Of a stretch of 64,000 nucleotides of DNA, positions 1 through 12,228 are shown piece after piece. This stretch comes from Aulostomus chinensis (Eukaryota; Chordata; Actinopteri; Syngnathiformes; Aulostomidae): the NCBI GenBank assembly GCA_037954235.1, contig JBBMOA010000007.1, positions 5,375,001 through 5,439,000 of the forward strand, read 5' to 3'. The translations under genes and the position numbers were made by a program. The stretch's first letter is position 1; every line of letters starts with the position of its first letter. The notes below the pieces were generated by a model. The model ran no database searches. It had not been told where the DNA came from and saw only the letters and a program-made list of their open reading frames with translations.

Positions 1-375
1 GCAATGGATTATTTGATTTTAATGATCAATCAGTCTGACATTTTGGATGAATGCAGGTAACTCCTCTGCTCAACAACACTGCGTTGGACCAGAAACATTT
101 GTATCCCCATATGTGTTTGATTAGAATGTATGTTGGTAATAGTAAAAAGTGGGATTTCAACACATTCCTCAGTCAGGGGCTGTGACCTGACCAAAGATGC
201 GTACACAGCTTATTGGTGCTGACACAAACTCTAGTTCAAAATGGAGCTCAAGCCACTGCAAACGGCCATGTCGATGCTCCCAAAAAAACTTTTCAGCATT
301 GTCCAACTGAAAGTATCTGTTGGTCAGATGATGAGGGAAATTCAGCGCTGACAGCTGCCATGCTGGAATAAAGCG

Positions 376-384
376 CATATAAAT
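376..384 (+). promoter_or_regulatory. TATA-like motif upstream of tRNA copy 1 (recurs in each unit)
   Basis: CATATAAAT lies 38-46 bp before the tRNA start and recurs at the same offset in nearly every unit; one copy near the right edge reads CAAATAAAT. Some tRNA genes use upstream TATA-like elements beside the internal A and B boxes. This position is further upstream than the usual -30, so the role is a guess. Confidence 0.35.
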
Positions 385-421
385 GGATACTTTGAAATTT
401 TCCTTTATCTGAGTTCATCAG

Positions 422-492
422 GCATTGGTGGTTCAGTGGTAGAATTCTCGCCTTCCACGCGGGAGGCCCGGGTCCGATTCCCGGCCAATGCA
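422..492 (+). tRNA. tRNA-Gly (anticodon TCC), array copy 1
   Basis: The cloverleaf is complete: 7-bp acceptor stem, D arm, 5-bp anticodon stem, T arm and discriminator A. The loop reads CT-TCC-AC, so G34 of the array consensus has become T and the anticodon is TCC. Position 55 is C, as in all copies. A four-T run follows at 506-509. Confidence 0.9.
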
Positions 493-505
493 ATGGATTA
501 TTTGA

Positions 506-509
506 TTTT
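506..509 (+). terminator. Pol III-type T4 run after tRNA copy 1 (recurs after type A units)
   Basis: A run of four T sits 14-17 nt past the discriminator base, in the context GATTTTAATG. Vertebrate RNA polymerase III stops at runs of four or more T. The same run follows every unit except those with the type B flank (copies 29, 31, 34, 35). Confidence 0.6.
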
Positions 510-910
510 AATGATCAATCAGTCTGACATTTTGGATGAATGCAGGTAACTCCTCTGCTCAACAACACTGCGTTGGACCAGAAACATTTGTATCCCCATA
601 TGTGTTTGATTAGAATGTATGTTGGTAATAGTAAAAAGTGGGATTTCAACACATTCCTCAGTCAGGGGCTGTGACCTGACCAAAGATGCGTACACAGCTT
701 ATTGGTGCTGACACAAACTCTAGTTCAAAATGGAGCTCAAGCCACTGCAAACGGCCATGTCGATGCTCCCAAAAAAACTTTTCAGCATTGTCCAACTGAA
801 AGTATCTGTTGGTCAGATGATGAGGGAAATTCAGCGCTGACAGCAGCCATGCTGGAATAAAGCGCATATAAATGTATAGTTTGAAATTTTCATTTGTCTG
901 AGCACATCAG

Positions 911-981
911 GCATTGGTGGTTCAGTGGTAGAATTCTCGCCTGCCACGCGGGAGGCCCGGGTCCGATTCCTGGCCAATGCA
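911..981 (+). tRNA. tRNA-Gly (GCC), array copy 2
   Basis: Anticodon GCC. The T-stem 3' strand has C63 to T, giving a G51-U63 wobble. Confidence 0.9.
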
Positions 982-1399
982 ATGGATTATTTGATTTTAA
1001 TGATCAATAAGTCTGACATTTTGGATGAATGCAGGTAACTCCTCTGCTCAACAACACTGTGTTGGACCAGAAACATTTGTATCCCCATATGTGTTTGATT
1101 AGAATGTACATTGGAAATTGTAAGAAGTGGGATTTCAACCCATTCCTCAGTCAGGGGCTGTGACCTGACCAAAGACGCGTACACAGCTCGTTGGTGCTGA
1201 CACAAACTCTAGTTCAAAATGGAGCTCAAGCCACTGCAAACGGCCATGTCGATGCTCCCAAAAAAACTTTTCAGCATTGTCCAACTGAAAGTATCTGTTG
1301 GTCAGATGATGAGGGAAATTCAGCGCTGAGAGCTGCCATGCTTGAATAAAGCGCATATAAATGGATAGTTTAAAATTTTCATTTAACTGCGCACATCAG

Positions 1400-1470
1400 G
1401 CATTGGTGGTTCAGTGGTAGAATTCTCGCCTGCCACGCGGGAGGCCCGGGTCCGATTCCCGGCCAATGCA
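1400..1470 (+). tRNA. tRNA-Gly (GCC), array copy 3
   Basis: Matches the array consensus: all stems pair and the A box reads TGGTTCAGTGG. The B box reads GGTCCGATTCC where the usual eukaryotic form has TT at positions 54-55. Confidence 0.93.
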
Positions 1471-1888
1471 ATGGATTATTTGATTTTAATGATCAATCAG
1501 TCTGACATTTTGGATGAATGCAGGTAACTCCTCTGCTCAACAACACTGCGTTGGACCAGAAACATTTGTATCCCCATATGTGTTTGATTAGAATGTATGT
1601 TGGTAATAGTAAAAAGTGGGATTTCAACCCATTTCTCAGTCAGGGGCTGTGACCTGACCAAAGATGCGTACACAGCTTATTGGTGCTGACACAAACTCTA
1701 GTTCAAAATGGAGCTCAAGCCACTGCAAACGGCCATGTCGATGCTCCCAAAAAAACTTTTCAGCATTGTCCAACTGAAAGTATCTGTTGGTCAGATGATG
1801 AGGGAAATTCAGCGCTGAGAGCTGCCATGCTGGAATAAAGCGCATATAAATGGATAGTTTCAAATTTTCATGTGACTGAGCACATCAG

Positions 1889-1959
1889 GCATTGGTGGTT
1901 CAGTGGTAGAAATCTCGCCTGCCACGCGGGAGGCCCGGGTCTGATTCCCGGCCAATGCA
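1889..1959 (+). tRNA. tRNA-Gly (GCC), array copy 4, damaged
   Basis: T25A breaks the G10-25 pair of the D stem. C56T removes the nearly invariant C56 of the T loop and B box. Probably a poor gene or a pseudogene. Confidence 0.8.
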
Positions 1960-2377
1960 ATGGATTATTTGATTTTAATGATCAATCAGTCTGACATTTT
2001 GGATGAATGCAGGTAACTCCTCTGCTCAACAACACTGCGTTGGACCAGAAACATTTGTATCCCCATATGTGTTTGATTAGAATGTATGTTGGTAATAGTA
2101 AAAAGTGGGATTTCAACCCATTCCTCAGTCAGGGGCTGTGACCTGACCAAAGATGCGTACACAGCTTATTGGTGCTGACACAAACTCTAGTTCAAAATGG
2201 AGCTCAAGCCACTGCAAACGGCCATGTCGATGCTCCCAAAAAAACTTTTCAGCATTGTCCAACTGAAAGTATCTGTTGGTCAGATGATGAGGGAAATTCA
2301 GCGCTGACAGCTGCCATGCTGGAATAAAGCGCATATAAATGGATACTTTGAAATTTTCATGTGACTGAGCACATCAG

Positions 2378-2448
2378 GCATTGGTGGTTCAGTGGTAGAA
2401 TTCTCGCCTGCCACGCGGGAGGCCCGGGTCCGATTCCCGGCCAATGCA
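2378..2448 (+). tRNA. tRNA-Gly (GCC), array copy 5
   Basis: Array-consensus sequence with intact stems, anticodon GCC, C55. Confidence 0.93.
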
Positions 2449-2866
2449 ATGGATTATTTGATTTTAATGATCAATCAGTCTGACATTTTGGATGAATGCA
2501 GGTAACTCCTCTGCTCAACAACACTGCGTTGGACCAGAAACATTTGTATCCCCATATGTGTTTGATTAGAATGTATGTTGGTAATAGTAAAAAGTGGGAT
2601 TTCAACACATTCCTCAGTCAGGGGCTGTGACCTGACCAAAGATGCGTACACAGCTTATTGGTGCTGACACAAACTCTAGTTCAAAATGGAGCTCAAGCCA
2701 CTGCAAACGGCCATGTCGATGCTCCCAAAAAAGCTTTTCAGCATTGTCCAACTGAAAGTATCTGTTGGTCAGATGATGAGGGAAATTCAGCGCTGAGAGC
2801 TGCCATGCTGGAATAAAGCGTATATAAATGGATAGTTTGAAATTTTCATGTGACGGAGCACATCAG

Positions 2867-2937
2867 GCATTGGTGGTTCAGTGGTAGAATTCTCGCCTGC
2901 CACGCGGGAGGCCCGTGTCCGATTCCCGGCCAATGCA
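2867..2937 (+). tRNA. tRNA-Gly (GCC), array copy 6, T-stem mismatch
   Basis: G52T in the T stem leaves a T52/C62 mismatch and alters the base just before the B box core. Confidence 0.83.
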
Positions 2938-3355
2938 ATGGATTATTTGATTTTAATGATCAATCAGTCTGACATTTTGGATGAATGCAGGTAACTCCTC
3001 TGCTCAACAACACTGCGTTGGACCAGAAACATTTGTATCCCCATATGTGTTTGATTAGAATGTATGTTGGTAATAGTAAAAAGTGGGATTTCAACCCATT
3101 CCTCAGTCAGGGGCTGTGACCTGACCAAAGATGCGTACACAGCTTATTGGTGCTGACACAAACTCTAGTTCAAAATGGAGCTCAAGCCACTGCAAAGGGC
3201 CATGTCGATGCTCCCAAAAAAACTTTTCAGCATTGTCCAACTGAAAGTATCTGTTGGTCAGATGATGAGGGAAATTCAGCGCTGAGAGCTGCCATGCTGG
3301 AATAAAGCGCATATAAATGGATAGTTTCAAATTTTCATGTGATTGAGCACATCAG

Positions 3356-3426
3356 GCATTGGTGGTTCAGTGGTAGAATTCTCGCCTGCCACGCGGGAGG
3401 CCCGTGTCCGATTCCCGGCCAATGCA
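3356..3426 (+). tRNA. tRNA-Gly (GCC), array copy 7, T-stem mismatch
   Basis: Carries G52T. Followed by a unit with the same variants as copy 4, marking the start of a 1956-bp duplicated block. Confidence 0.83.
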
Positions 3427-3844
3427 ATGGATTATTTGATTTTAATGATCAATCAGTCTGACATTTTGGATGAATGCAGGTAACTCCTCTGCTCAACAAC
3501 ACTGCGTTGGACCAGAAACATTTGTATCCCCATATGTGTTTGATTAGAATGTATGTTGGTAATAGTAAAAAGTGGGATTTCAACCCATTTCTCAGTCAGG
3601 GGCTGTGACCTGACCAAAGATGCGTACACAGCTTATTGGTGCTGACACAAACTCTAGTTCAAAATGGAGCTCAAGCCACTGCAAACGGCCATGTCGATGC
3701 TCCCAAAAAAACTTTTCAGCATTGTCCAACTGAAAGTATCTGTTGGTCAGATGATGAGGGAAATTCAGCGCTGAGAGCTGCCATGCTGGAATAAAGCGCA
3801 TATAAATGGATAGTTTCAAATTTTCATGTGACTGAGCACATCAG

Positions 3845-3915
3845 GCATTGGTGGTTCAGTGGTAGAAATCTCGCCTGCCACGCGGGAGGCCCGGGTCTGA
3901 TTCCCGGCCAATGCA
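3845..3915 (+). tRNA. tRNA-Gly (GCC), array copy 8, damaged
   Basis: Shares both T25A and C56T with copy 4, four units to the left, so it is a block duplicate of that copy. Confidence 0.8.
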
Positions 3916-4333
3916 ATGGATTATTTGATTTTAATGATCAATCAGTCTGACATTTTGGATGAATGCAGGTAACTCCTCTGCTCAACAACACTGCGTTGGA
4001 CCAGAAACATTTGTATCCCCATATGTGTTTGATTAGAATGTATGTTGGTAATAGTAAAAAGTGGGATTTCAACCCATTCCTCAGTCAGGGGCTGTGACCT
4101 GACCAAAGATGCGTACACAGCTTATTGGTGCTGACACAAACTCTAGTTCAAAATGGAGCTCAAGCCACTGCAAACGGCCATGTCGATGCTCCCAAAAAAA
4201 CTTTTCAGCATTGTCCAACTGAAAGTATCTGTTGGTCAGATGATGAGGGAAATTCAGCGCTGACAGCTGCCATGCTGGAATAAAGCGCATATAAATGGAT
4301 ACTTTGAAATTTTCATGTGACTGAGCACATCAG

Positions 4334-4404
4334 GCATTGGTGGTTCAGTGGTAGAATTCTCGCCTGCCACGCGGGAGGCCCGGGTCCGATTCCCGGCCAA
4401 TGCA
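4334..4404 (+). tRNA. tRNA-Gly (GCC), array copy 9
   Basis: Array consensus; block counterpart of copy 5. Confidence 0.93.
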
Positions 4405-4822
4405 ATGGATTATTTGATTTTAATGATCAATCAGTCTGACATTTTGGATGAATGCAGGTAACTCCTCTGCTCAACAACACTGCGTTGGACCAGAAACATT
4501 TGTATCCCCATATGTGTTTGATTAGAATGTATGTTGGTAATAGTAAAAAGTGGGATTTCAACACATTCCTCAGTCAGGGGCTGTGACCTGACCAAAGATG
4601 CGTACACAGCTTATTGGTGCTGACACAAACTCTAGTTCAAAATGGAGCTCAAGCCACTGCAAACGGCCATGTCGATGCTCCCAAAAAAGCTTTTCAGCAT
4701 TGTCCAACTGAAAGTATCTGTTGGTCAGATGATGAGGGAAATTCAGCGCTGAGAGCTGCCATGCTGGAATAAAGCGTATATAAATGGATAGTTTGAAATT
4801 TTCATGTGACGGAGCACATCAG

Positions 4823-4893
4823 GCATTGGTGGTTCAGTGGTAGAATTCTCGCCTGCCACGCGGGAGGCCCGTGTCCGATTCCCGGCCAATGCA
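4823..4893 (+). tRNA. tRNA-Gly (GCC), array copy 10, T-stem mismatch
   Basis: G52T; block counterpart of copy 6. Confidence 0.83.
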
Positions 4894-5311
4894 ATGGATT
4901 ATTTGATTTTAATGATCAATCAGTCTGACATTTTGGATGAATGCAGGTAACTCCTCTGCTCAACAACACTGCGTTGGACCAGAAACATTTGTATCCCCAT
5001 ATGTGTTTGATTAGAATGTATGTTGGTAATAGTAAAAAGTGGGATTTCAACCCATTCCTCAGTCAGGGGCTGTGACCTGACCAAAGATGCGTACACAGCT
5101 TATTGGTGCTGACACAAACTCTAGTTCAAAATGGAGCTCAAGCCACTGCAAAGGGCCATGTCGATGCTCCCAAAAAAACTTTTCAGCATTGTCCAACTGA
5201 AAGTATCTGTTGGTCAGATGATGAGGGAAATTCAGCGCTGAGAGCTGCCATGCTGGAATAAAGCGCATATAAATGGATAGTTTCAAATTTTCATGTGATT
5301 GAGCACATCAG

Positions 5312-5382
5312 GCATTGGTGGTTCAGTGGTAGAATTCTCGCCTGCCACGCGGGAGGCCCGTGTCCGATTCCCGGCCAATGCA
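5312..5382 (+). tRNA. tRNA-Gly (GCC), array copy 11, T-stem mismatch
   Basis: G52T; block counterpart of copy 7. Confidence 0.83.
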
Positions 5383-5800
5383 ATGGATTATTTGATTTTA
5401 ATGATCAATCAGTCTGACATTTTGGATGAATGCAGGTAACTCCTCTGCTCAACAACACTGCGTTGGACCAGAAACATTTGTATCCCCATATGTGTTTGAT
5501 TAGAATGTATGTTGGTAATAGTAAAAAGTGGGATTTCAACCCATTCCTCAGTCAGGGGCTGTGACCTGACCAAAGATGCGTACACAGCTTATTGGTGCTG
5601 ACACAAACTCTAGTTCAAAATGGAGCTCAAGCCACTGCAAACGGCCATGTCGATGCTCCCAAAAAAACTTTTCAGCATTGTCCAACTGAAAGTATCTGTT
5701 GGTCAGATGATGAGGGAAATTCAGCGCTGACAGCTGCCATGCTGGAATAAAGCGCATATAAATGGATACTTTGAAATTTTCCTTTATCTGAGTTCATCAA

Positions 5801-5871
5801 GCATTGGTGGTTCAGTGGTAGAATTCTCGCCTTCCACGCGGGAGGCCTGGGTCCGATTCCCGGCCAATGCA
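5801..5871 (+). tRNA. tRNA-Gly (anticodon TCC), array copy 12
   Basis: Second copy with G34T, giving anticodon TCC. C50T makes a wobble with G64. Its leader (CTTTATCTGAGTTCATCA) is shared with copy 1 and no other, so the two TCC copies share an ancestor unit. Confidence 0.88.
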
Positions 5872-6289
5872 ATGGATTATTTGATTTTAATGATCAATCA
5901 GTCTGACATTTTGGATGAATGCAGGTAACTCCTCTGCTCAACAACACTGCGTTGGACCAGAAACATTTGTATCCCCATATGTGTTTGATTAGAATGTATG
6001 TTGGTAATAGTAAAAAGTGGGATTTCAACACATTCCTCAGTCAGGGGCTGTGACCTGACCAAAGATGCGTACACAGCTTATTGGTGCTGACACAAACTCT
6101 AGTTCAAAATGGAGCTCAAGCCACTGCAAACGGCCATGTCGATGCTCCCAAAAAAACTTTTCAGCATTGTCCAACTGAAAGTATCTGTTGGTCAGATGAT
6201 GAGGGAAATTCAGCGCTGAGAGCTGCCATGCTGGAATAAAGCGCATATAAATGGATAGTTTGAAATTTTCATGTGACGGAGCACATCAG

Positions 6290-6360
6290 GCATTGGTGGT
6301 TCAGTGGTAGAATTCTCGCCTGCCACGCGGGAGGCCCGTGTCCGATTCCCGGCCAATGCA
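6290..6360 (+). tRNA. tRNA-Gly (GCC), array copy 13, T-stem mismatch
   Basis: G52T variant. Confidence 0.83.
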
Positions 6361-6778
6361 ATGGATTATTTGATTTTAATGATCAATCAGTCTGACATTT
6401 TGGATGAATGCAGGTAACTCCTCTGCTCAACAACACTGCGTTGGACCAGAAACATTTGTATCCCCATATGTGTTTGATTAGAATGTATGTTGGTAATAGT
6501 AAAAAGTGGGATTTCAACCCATTCCTCAGTCAGGGGCTGTGACCTGACCAAAGATGCGTACACAGCTTATTGGTGCTGACACAAACTCTAGTTCAAAATG
6601 GAGCTCAAGCCACTGCAAAGGGCCATGTCGATGCTCCCAAAAAAACTTTTCAGCATTGTCCAACTGAAAGTATCTGTTGGTCAGATGATGAGGGAAATTC
6701 AGCGCTGAGAGCTGCCATGCTGGAATAAAGCGCATATAAATGGATAGTTTCAAATTTTCATGTGATTGAGCACATCAG

Positions 6779-6849
6779 GCATTGGTGGTTCAGTGGTAGA
6801 ATTCTCGCCTGCCACGCGGGAGGCCCGGGTCCGATTCCCGGCCAATGCA
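6779..6849 (+). tRNA. tRNA-Gly (GCC), array copy 14
   Basis: Array consensus. Confidence 0.93.
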
Positions 6850-7267
6850 ATGGATTATTTGATTTTAATGATCAATCAGTCTGACCTTTTGGATGAATGC
6901 AGGTAACTCCTCTGCTCAACAACACTGCGTTGGACCAGAAACATTTGTATCCCCATATGTGTTTGATTAGAATGTATGTTGGTAATAGTAAAAAGTGGGA
7001 TTTCAACACATTCCTCAGTCAGGGGCTGTGACCTGACCAAAGATGCGTACACAGCTTATTGGTGCTGACACAAACTCTAGTTCAAAATGGAGCTCAAGCC
7101 ACTGCAAACGGCCATGTCGATGCTCCCAAAAAAACTTTTCAGCATTGTCCAACTGAAAGTATCTGTTGGTCAGATGATGAGGGAAATTCAGCGCTGACAG
7201 CAGCCATGCTGGAATAAAGCGCATATAAATGTATAGTTTGAAATTTTCATTTGTCTGAGCACATCAG

Positions 7268-7338
7268 GCATTGGTGGTTCAGTGGTAGAATTCTCGCCTG
7301 CCACGTGGGAGGCCCGGGTCCGATTCCCGGCCAATGCA
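7268..7338 (+). tRNA. tRNA-Gly (GCC), array copy 15
   Basis: C40T in the anticodon stem makes a G30-U40 wobble. The 3' flank reads ATTAGATTTTA and keeps a four-T run. Confidence 0.88.
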
Positions 7339-7756
7339 ATGGATTATTAGATTTTAATGATCAATAAGTCTGACATTTTGGATGAATGCAGGTAACTCCT
7401 CTGCTCAACAACACTGCGTTGGACCAGAAACATTTGTATCCCCATATGTGTTTGATTAGAATGTACGTTGGTAATAGTAAAAAGTGGGATTTCAACCCAT
7501 TCCTCAATCAGGGGCTGTGACCTGACCAAAGACACGTAAAAAGGTCGTTGGTGCTGACACAAACTCTAGTTCAAAATGGAGCTCAAGCTACTGCAAACGG
7601 CCATGTCGATGCTCCCAAAAAAACTTTTCAGCATTGTCCAACTGAAAGTATCTGTTGGTCAGATGATGAGGGAAATTCAGCGCTGAGAGCTGCCATGCTG
7701 GAATAAAGCGCATATAAATGGATAGTTTGAAATTTTCATGTGACTGAGCACATCAG

Positions 7757-7827
7757 GCATTGGTGGTTCAGTGGTAGAATTCTCGCCTGCCACGCGGGAG
7801 GCCCGGGTCCGATTCCCGGCCAATGCA
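7757..7827 (+). tRNA. tRNA-Gly (GCC), array copy 16
   Basis: Array consensus; second half of a 978-bp two-unit block. Confidence 0.93.
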
Positions 7828-8245
7828 ATGGATTATTTGATTTTAATGATCAATCAGTCTGACATTTTGGATGAATGCAGGTAACTCCTCTGCTCAACAA
7901 CACTGCGTTGGACCAGAAACATTTGTATCCCCATATGTGTTTGATTAGAATGTATGTTGGTAATAGTAAAAAGTGGGATTTCAACACATTCCTCAGTCAG
8001 GGGCTGTGACCTGACCAAAGATGCGTACACAGCTTATTGGTGCTGACACAAACTCTAGTTCAAAATGGAGCTCAAGCCACTGCAAACGGCCATGTCGATG
8101 CTCCCAAAAAAACTTTTCAGCATTGTCCAACTGAAAGTATCTGTTGGTCAGATGATGAGGGAAATTCAGCGCTGACAGCAGCCATGCTGGAATAAAGCGC
8201 ATATAAATGTATAGTTTGAAATTTTCATTTGTCTGAGCACATCAG

Positions 8246-8316
8246 GCATTGGTGGTTCAGTGGTAGAATTCTCGCCTGCCACGTGGGAGGCCCGGGTCCG
8301 ATTCCCGGCCAATGCA
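8246..8316 (+). tRNA. tRNA-Gly (GCC), array copy 17
   Basis: C40T wobble, as in copy 15; the 978-bp block repeats here. Confidence 0.88.
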
Positions 8317-8734
8317 ATGGATTATTAGATTTTAATGATCAATAAGTCTGACATTTTGGATGAATGCAGGTAACTCCTCTGCTCAACAACACTGCGTTGG
8401 ACCAGAAACATTTGTATCCCCATATGTGTTTGATTAGAATGTACGTTGGTAATAGTAAAAAGTGGGATTTCAACCCATTCCTCAATCAGGGGCTGTGACC
8501 TGACCAAAGACACGTAAAAAGGTCGTTGGTGCTGACACAAACTCTAGTTCAAAATGGAGCTCAAGCTACTGCAAACGGCCATGTCGATGCTCCCAAAAAA
8601 ACTTTTCAGCATTGTCCAACTGAAAGTATCTGTTGGTCAGATGATGAGGGAAATTCAGCGCTGAGAGCTGCCATGCTGGAATAAAGCGCATATAAATGGA
8701 TAGTTTGAAATTTTCATGTGACTGAGCACATCAG

Positions 8735-8805
8735 GCATTGGTGGTTCAGTGGTAGAATTCTCGCCTGCCACGCGGGAGGCCCGGGTCCGATTCCCGGCCA
8801 ATGCA
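8735..8805 (+). tRNA. tRNA-Gly (GCC), array copy 18
   Basis: Array consensus; block counterpart of copy 16. Confidence 0.93.
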
Positions 8806-9223
8806 ATGGATTATTTGATTTTAATGATCAATCAGTCTGACATTTTGGATGAATGCAGGTAACTCCTCTGCTCAACAACACTGCGTTGGACCAGAAACAT
8901 TTGTATCCCCATATGTGTTTGATTAGAATGTATGTTGGTAATAGTAAAAAGTGGGATTTCAACACATTCCTCAGTCAGGGGCTGTGACCTGACCAAAGAT
9001 GCGTACACAGCTTATTGGTGCTGACACAAACTCTAGTTCAAAATGGAGCTCAAGCCACTGCAAACGGCCATGTCGATGCTCCCAAAAAAACTTTTCAGCA
9101 TTGTCCAACTGAAAGTATCTGTTGGTCAGATGATGAGGGAAATTCAGCGCTGACAGCAGCCATGCTGGAATAAAGCGCATATAAATGTATAGTTTGAAAT
9201 TTTCATTTGTCTGAGCACATCAG

Positions 9224-9294
9224 GCATTGGTGGTTCAGTGGTAGAATTCTCGCCTGCCACGTGGGAGGCCCGGGTCCGATTCCCGGCCAATGCA
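9224..9294 (+). tRNA. tRNA-Gly (GCC), array copy 19
   Basis: C40T wobble; third occurrence of the copy 15 type. Confidence 0.88.
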
Positions 9295-9712
9295 ATGGAT
9301 TATTAGATTTTAATGATCAATAAGTCTGACATTTTGGATGAATGCAGGTAACTCCTCTGCTCAACAACACTGCGTTGGACCAGAAACATTTGTATCCCCA
9401 TATGTGTTTGATTAGAATGTACGTTGGTAATAGTAAAAAGTGGGATTTCAACCCATTCCTCAATCAGGGGCTGTGACCTGACCAAAGACACGTAAAAAGG
9501 TCGTTGGTGCTGACACAAACTCTAGTTCAAAATGGAGCTCAAGCTACTGCAAACGGCCATGTCGATGCTCCCAAAAAAACTTTTCAGCATTGTCCAACTG
9601 AAAGTATCTGTTGGTCAGATGATGAGGGAAATTCAGCGCTGAGAGCTGCCATGCTGGAATAAAGCGCATATAAATGGATAGTTTGAAATTTTCATGTGAC
9701 TGAGCACATCAG

Positions 9713-9783
9713 GCATTGGTGGTTCAGTGGTAGAATTCTCGCCTGCCACGCGGGAGGCCCGTGTCCGATTCCCGGCCAATGCA
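9713..9783 (+). tRNA. tRNA-Gly (GCC), array copy 20, T-stem mismatch
   Basis: G52T variant. Confidence 0.83.
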
Positions 9784-10201
9784 ATGGATTATTTGATTTT
9801 AATGATCAATCAGTCTGACATTTTGGATGAATGCAGGTAACTCCTCTGCTCAACAACACTGCGTTGGACCAGAAACATTTGTATCCCCATATGTGTTTGA
9901 TTAGAATGTATGTTGGTAATAGTAAAAAGTGGGATTTCAACCCATTCCTCAGTCAGGGGCTGTGACCTGACCAAAGATGCGTACACAGCTTATTGGTGCT
10001 GACACAAACTCTAGTTCAAAATGGAGCTCAAGCCACTGCAAACGGCCATGTCGATGCTCCCAAAAAAACTTTTCAGCATTGTCCAACTGAAAGTATCTGT
10101 TGGTCAGATGATGAGGGAAATTCAGCGCTGAGAGCTGCCATGCTGGAAGAAAGCGCATATAAATGGATAGTTTGAAATTTTCATGTAACTGAGCACATCA
10201 G

Positions 10202-10272
10202 GCATTGGTGGTTCAGTGGTAGAATTCTCGCCTGCCACGCGGGAGGCCCGGGTCCGATTCCCGGCCAATGCA
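10202..10272 (+). tRNA. tRNA-Gly (GCC), array copy 21
   Basis: Array consensus. Confidence 0.93.
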
Positions 10273-10690
10273 ATGGATTATTTGATTTTAATGATCAATC
10301 AGTCTGACATTTTGGATGAATGCAGGTAACTCCTCTGCTCAACAACACTGCGTTGGACCAGAAACATTTGTATCCCCATATGTGTTTGATTAGAATGTAT
10401 GTTGGTAATAGTAAAAAGTGGGATTTCAACCCATTCCTCAGTCAGGGGCTGTGACCTGACCAAAGATGCGTACACAGCTTATTGGTGCTGACACAAACTC
10501 TAGTTCAAAATGGAGCTCAAGCCACTGCAAACGGCCATGTCGATGCTCCCAAAAAAGCTTTTCAGCATTGTCCAACTGAAAGTATCTGTTGGTCAGATGA
10601 TGAGGGAAATTCAGCGCTGAGAGCTGCCATGCTGGAATAAAGCGTATATAAATGGATAGTTTGAAATTTTCATGTGACTGAGCACATCAG

Positions 10691-10761
10691 GCATTGGTGG
10701 TTCAGTGGTAGAATTCTCGCCTGCCACGCGGGAGGCCCGGGTCCGATTCCCGGCCAATGCA
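10691..10761 (+). tRNA. tRNA-Gly (GCC), array copy 22
   Basis: Array consensus. The upstream TATA-like motif is GTATATAAAT rather than CATATAAAT. Confidence 0.93.
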
Positions 10762-11179
10762 ATGGATTATTTGATTTTAAAGATCAATCAGTCTGACATT
10801 TTGGATGAATGCAGGTAACTCCTCTGCTCAACAACACTGCGTTGGACCAGAAACATTTGTATCCCCATATGTGTTTGATTAGAATGTATGTTGGTAATAG
10901 TAAAAAGTGGGATTTCAACCCATTCCTCAGTCAGGGGCTGTGACCTGACCAAAGATGCGTACACAGCTTATTGGTGCTGACACAAACTCTAGTTCAAAAC
11001 GGAGCTCAAGCCACTGCAAACGGCCATGTCGATGCTCCCAAAAAAACTTTTCAGCATTGTCCAACTGAAAGTATCTGTTGGTCAGATGATGAGGGAAATT
11101 CAGCGCTGAGAGCTGCCATGCTGGAATAAAGCGCATATAAATGAATAGTTTTAAATTTTCATGTGACTGAGCACATCAG

Positions 11180-11250
11180 GCATTGGTGGTTCAGTGGTAG
11201 AATTCTCGCCTGCCACGCGGGAGGCCCGGGTCCGATTCCCGGCCAATGCA
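11180..11250 (+). tRNA. tRNA-Gly (GCC), array copy 23
   Basis: Array consensus. Confidence 0.93.
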
Positions 11251-11668
11251 ATGGATTATTTGATTTTAATGATCAATCAGTCTGACATTTTGGATGAATG
11301 CAGGTAACTCCTCTGCTCAACAACACTGCGTTGGACCAGAAACATTTGTATCCCCATATGTGTTTGATTAGAATGTATGTTGGTAATAGTAAAAAGTGGG
11401 ATTTCAACCCATTCCTCAGTCAGGGGCTGTGACCTGACCAAAGATGCGTACACAGCTTATTGGTGCTGACACAAACTCTAGTTCAAAATGGAGCTCAAGC
11501 CACTGCAAACGGCCATGTCGATGCTCCCAAAAAAACTTTTCAGCATTGTCCAACTGAAAGTATCTGTTGGTCAGATGATGAGGGAAATTCAGCGCTGAGA
11601 GCTGCCATGCTGGAATAAAGCGCATATAAATGGATAGTTTGAAATTTTCATGTGACTGAGCACATCAG

Positions 11669-11739
11669 GCATTGGTGGTTCAGTGGCAGAATTCTCGCCT
11701 GCCACGCGGGAGGCCCGGGTCCGATTCCCGGCCAATGCA
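11669..11739 (+). tRNA. tRNA-Gly (GCC), array copy 24
   Basis: One D-loop change (GGTA to GGCA); all stems intact. Confidence 0.9.
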
Positions 11740-12157
11740 ATGGATTATTTGATTTTAATGATCAATCAGTCTGACATTTTGGATGAATGCAGGTAACTCC
11801 TCTGCTCAACAACACTGCGTTGGACCAGAAACATTTGTATCCCCATATGTGTTTGATTAGAATGTATGTTGGTAATAGTAAAAAGTGGGATTTCAACCCA
11901 TTCCTCAGTCAGGGGCTGTGACCTGACCAAAGATGCGTACACAGCTTATTGGTGCTGACACAAACTCTAGTTCAAAATGGAGCTCAAGCCACTGCAAACG
12001 GCCATGTCGATGCTCCCAAAAAAACTTTTCAGCATTGTCCAACTGAAAGTATCTGTTGGTCAGATGATGAGGGAAATTCAGCGCTGAGAGCTGCCATGCT
12101 GGAATAAAGCGCATATAAATGTATAGTTTGAAATTTTCATTTGTCTGAGCACATCAG

Positions 12158-12228
12158 GCATTGGTGGTTCAGTGGTAGAATTCTCGCCTGCCACGCGGGA
12201 GGCCCGGGTCCGATTCCCGGCCAATGCA
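12158..12228 (+). tRNA. tRNA-Gly (GCC), array copy 25
   Basis: Array consensus; followed by the ATTAGATTTTA 3' flank type. Confidence 0.93.
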
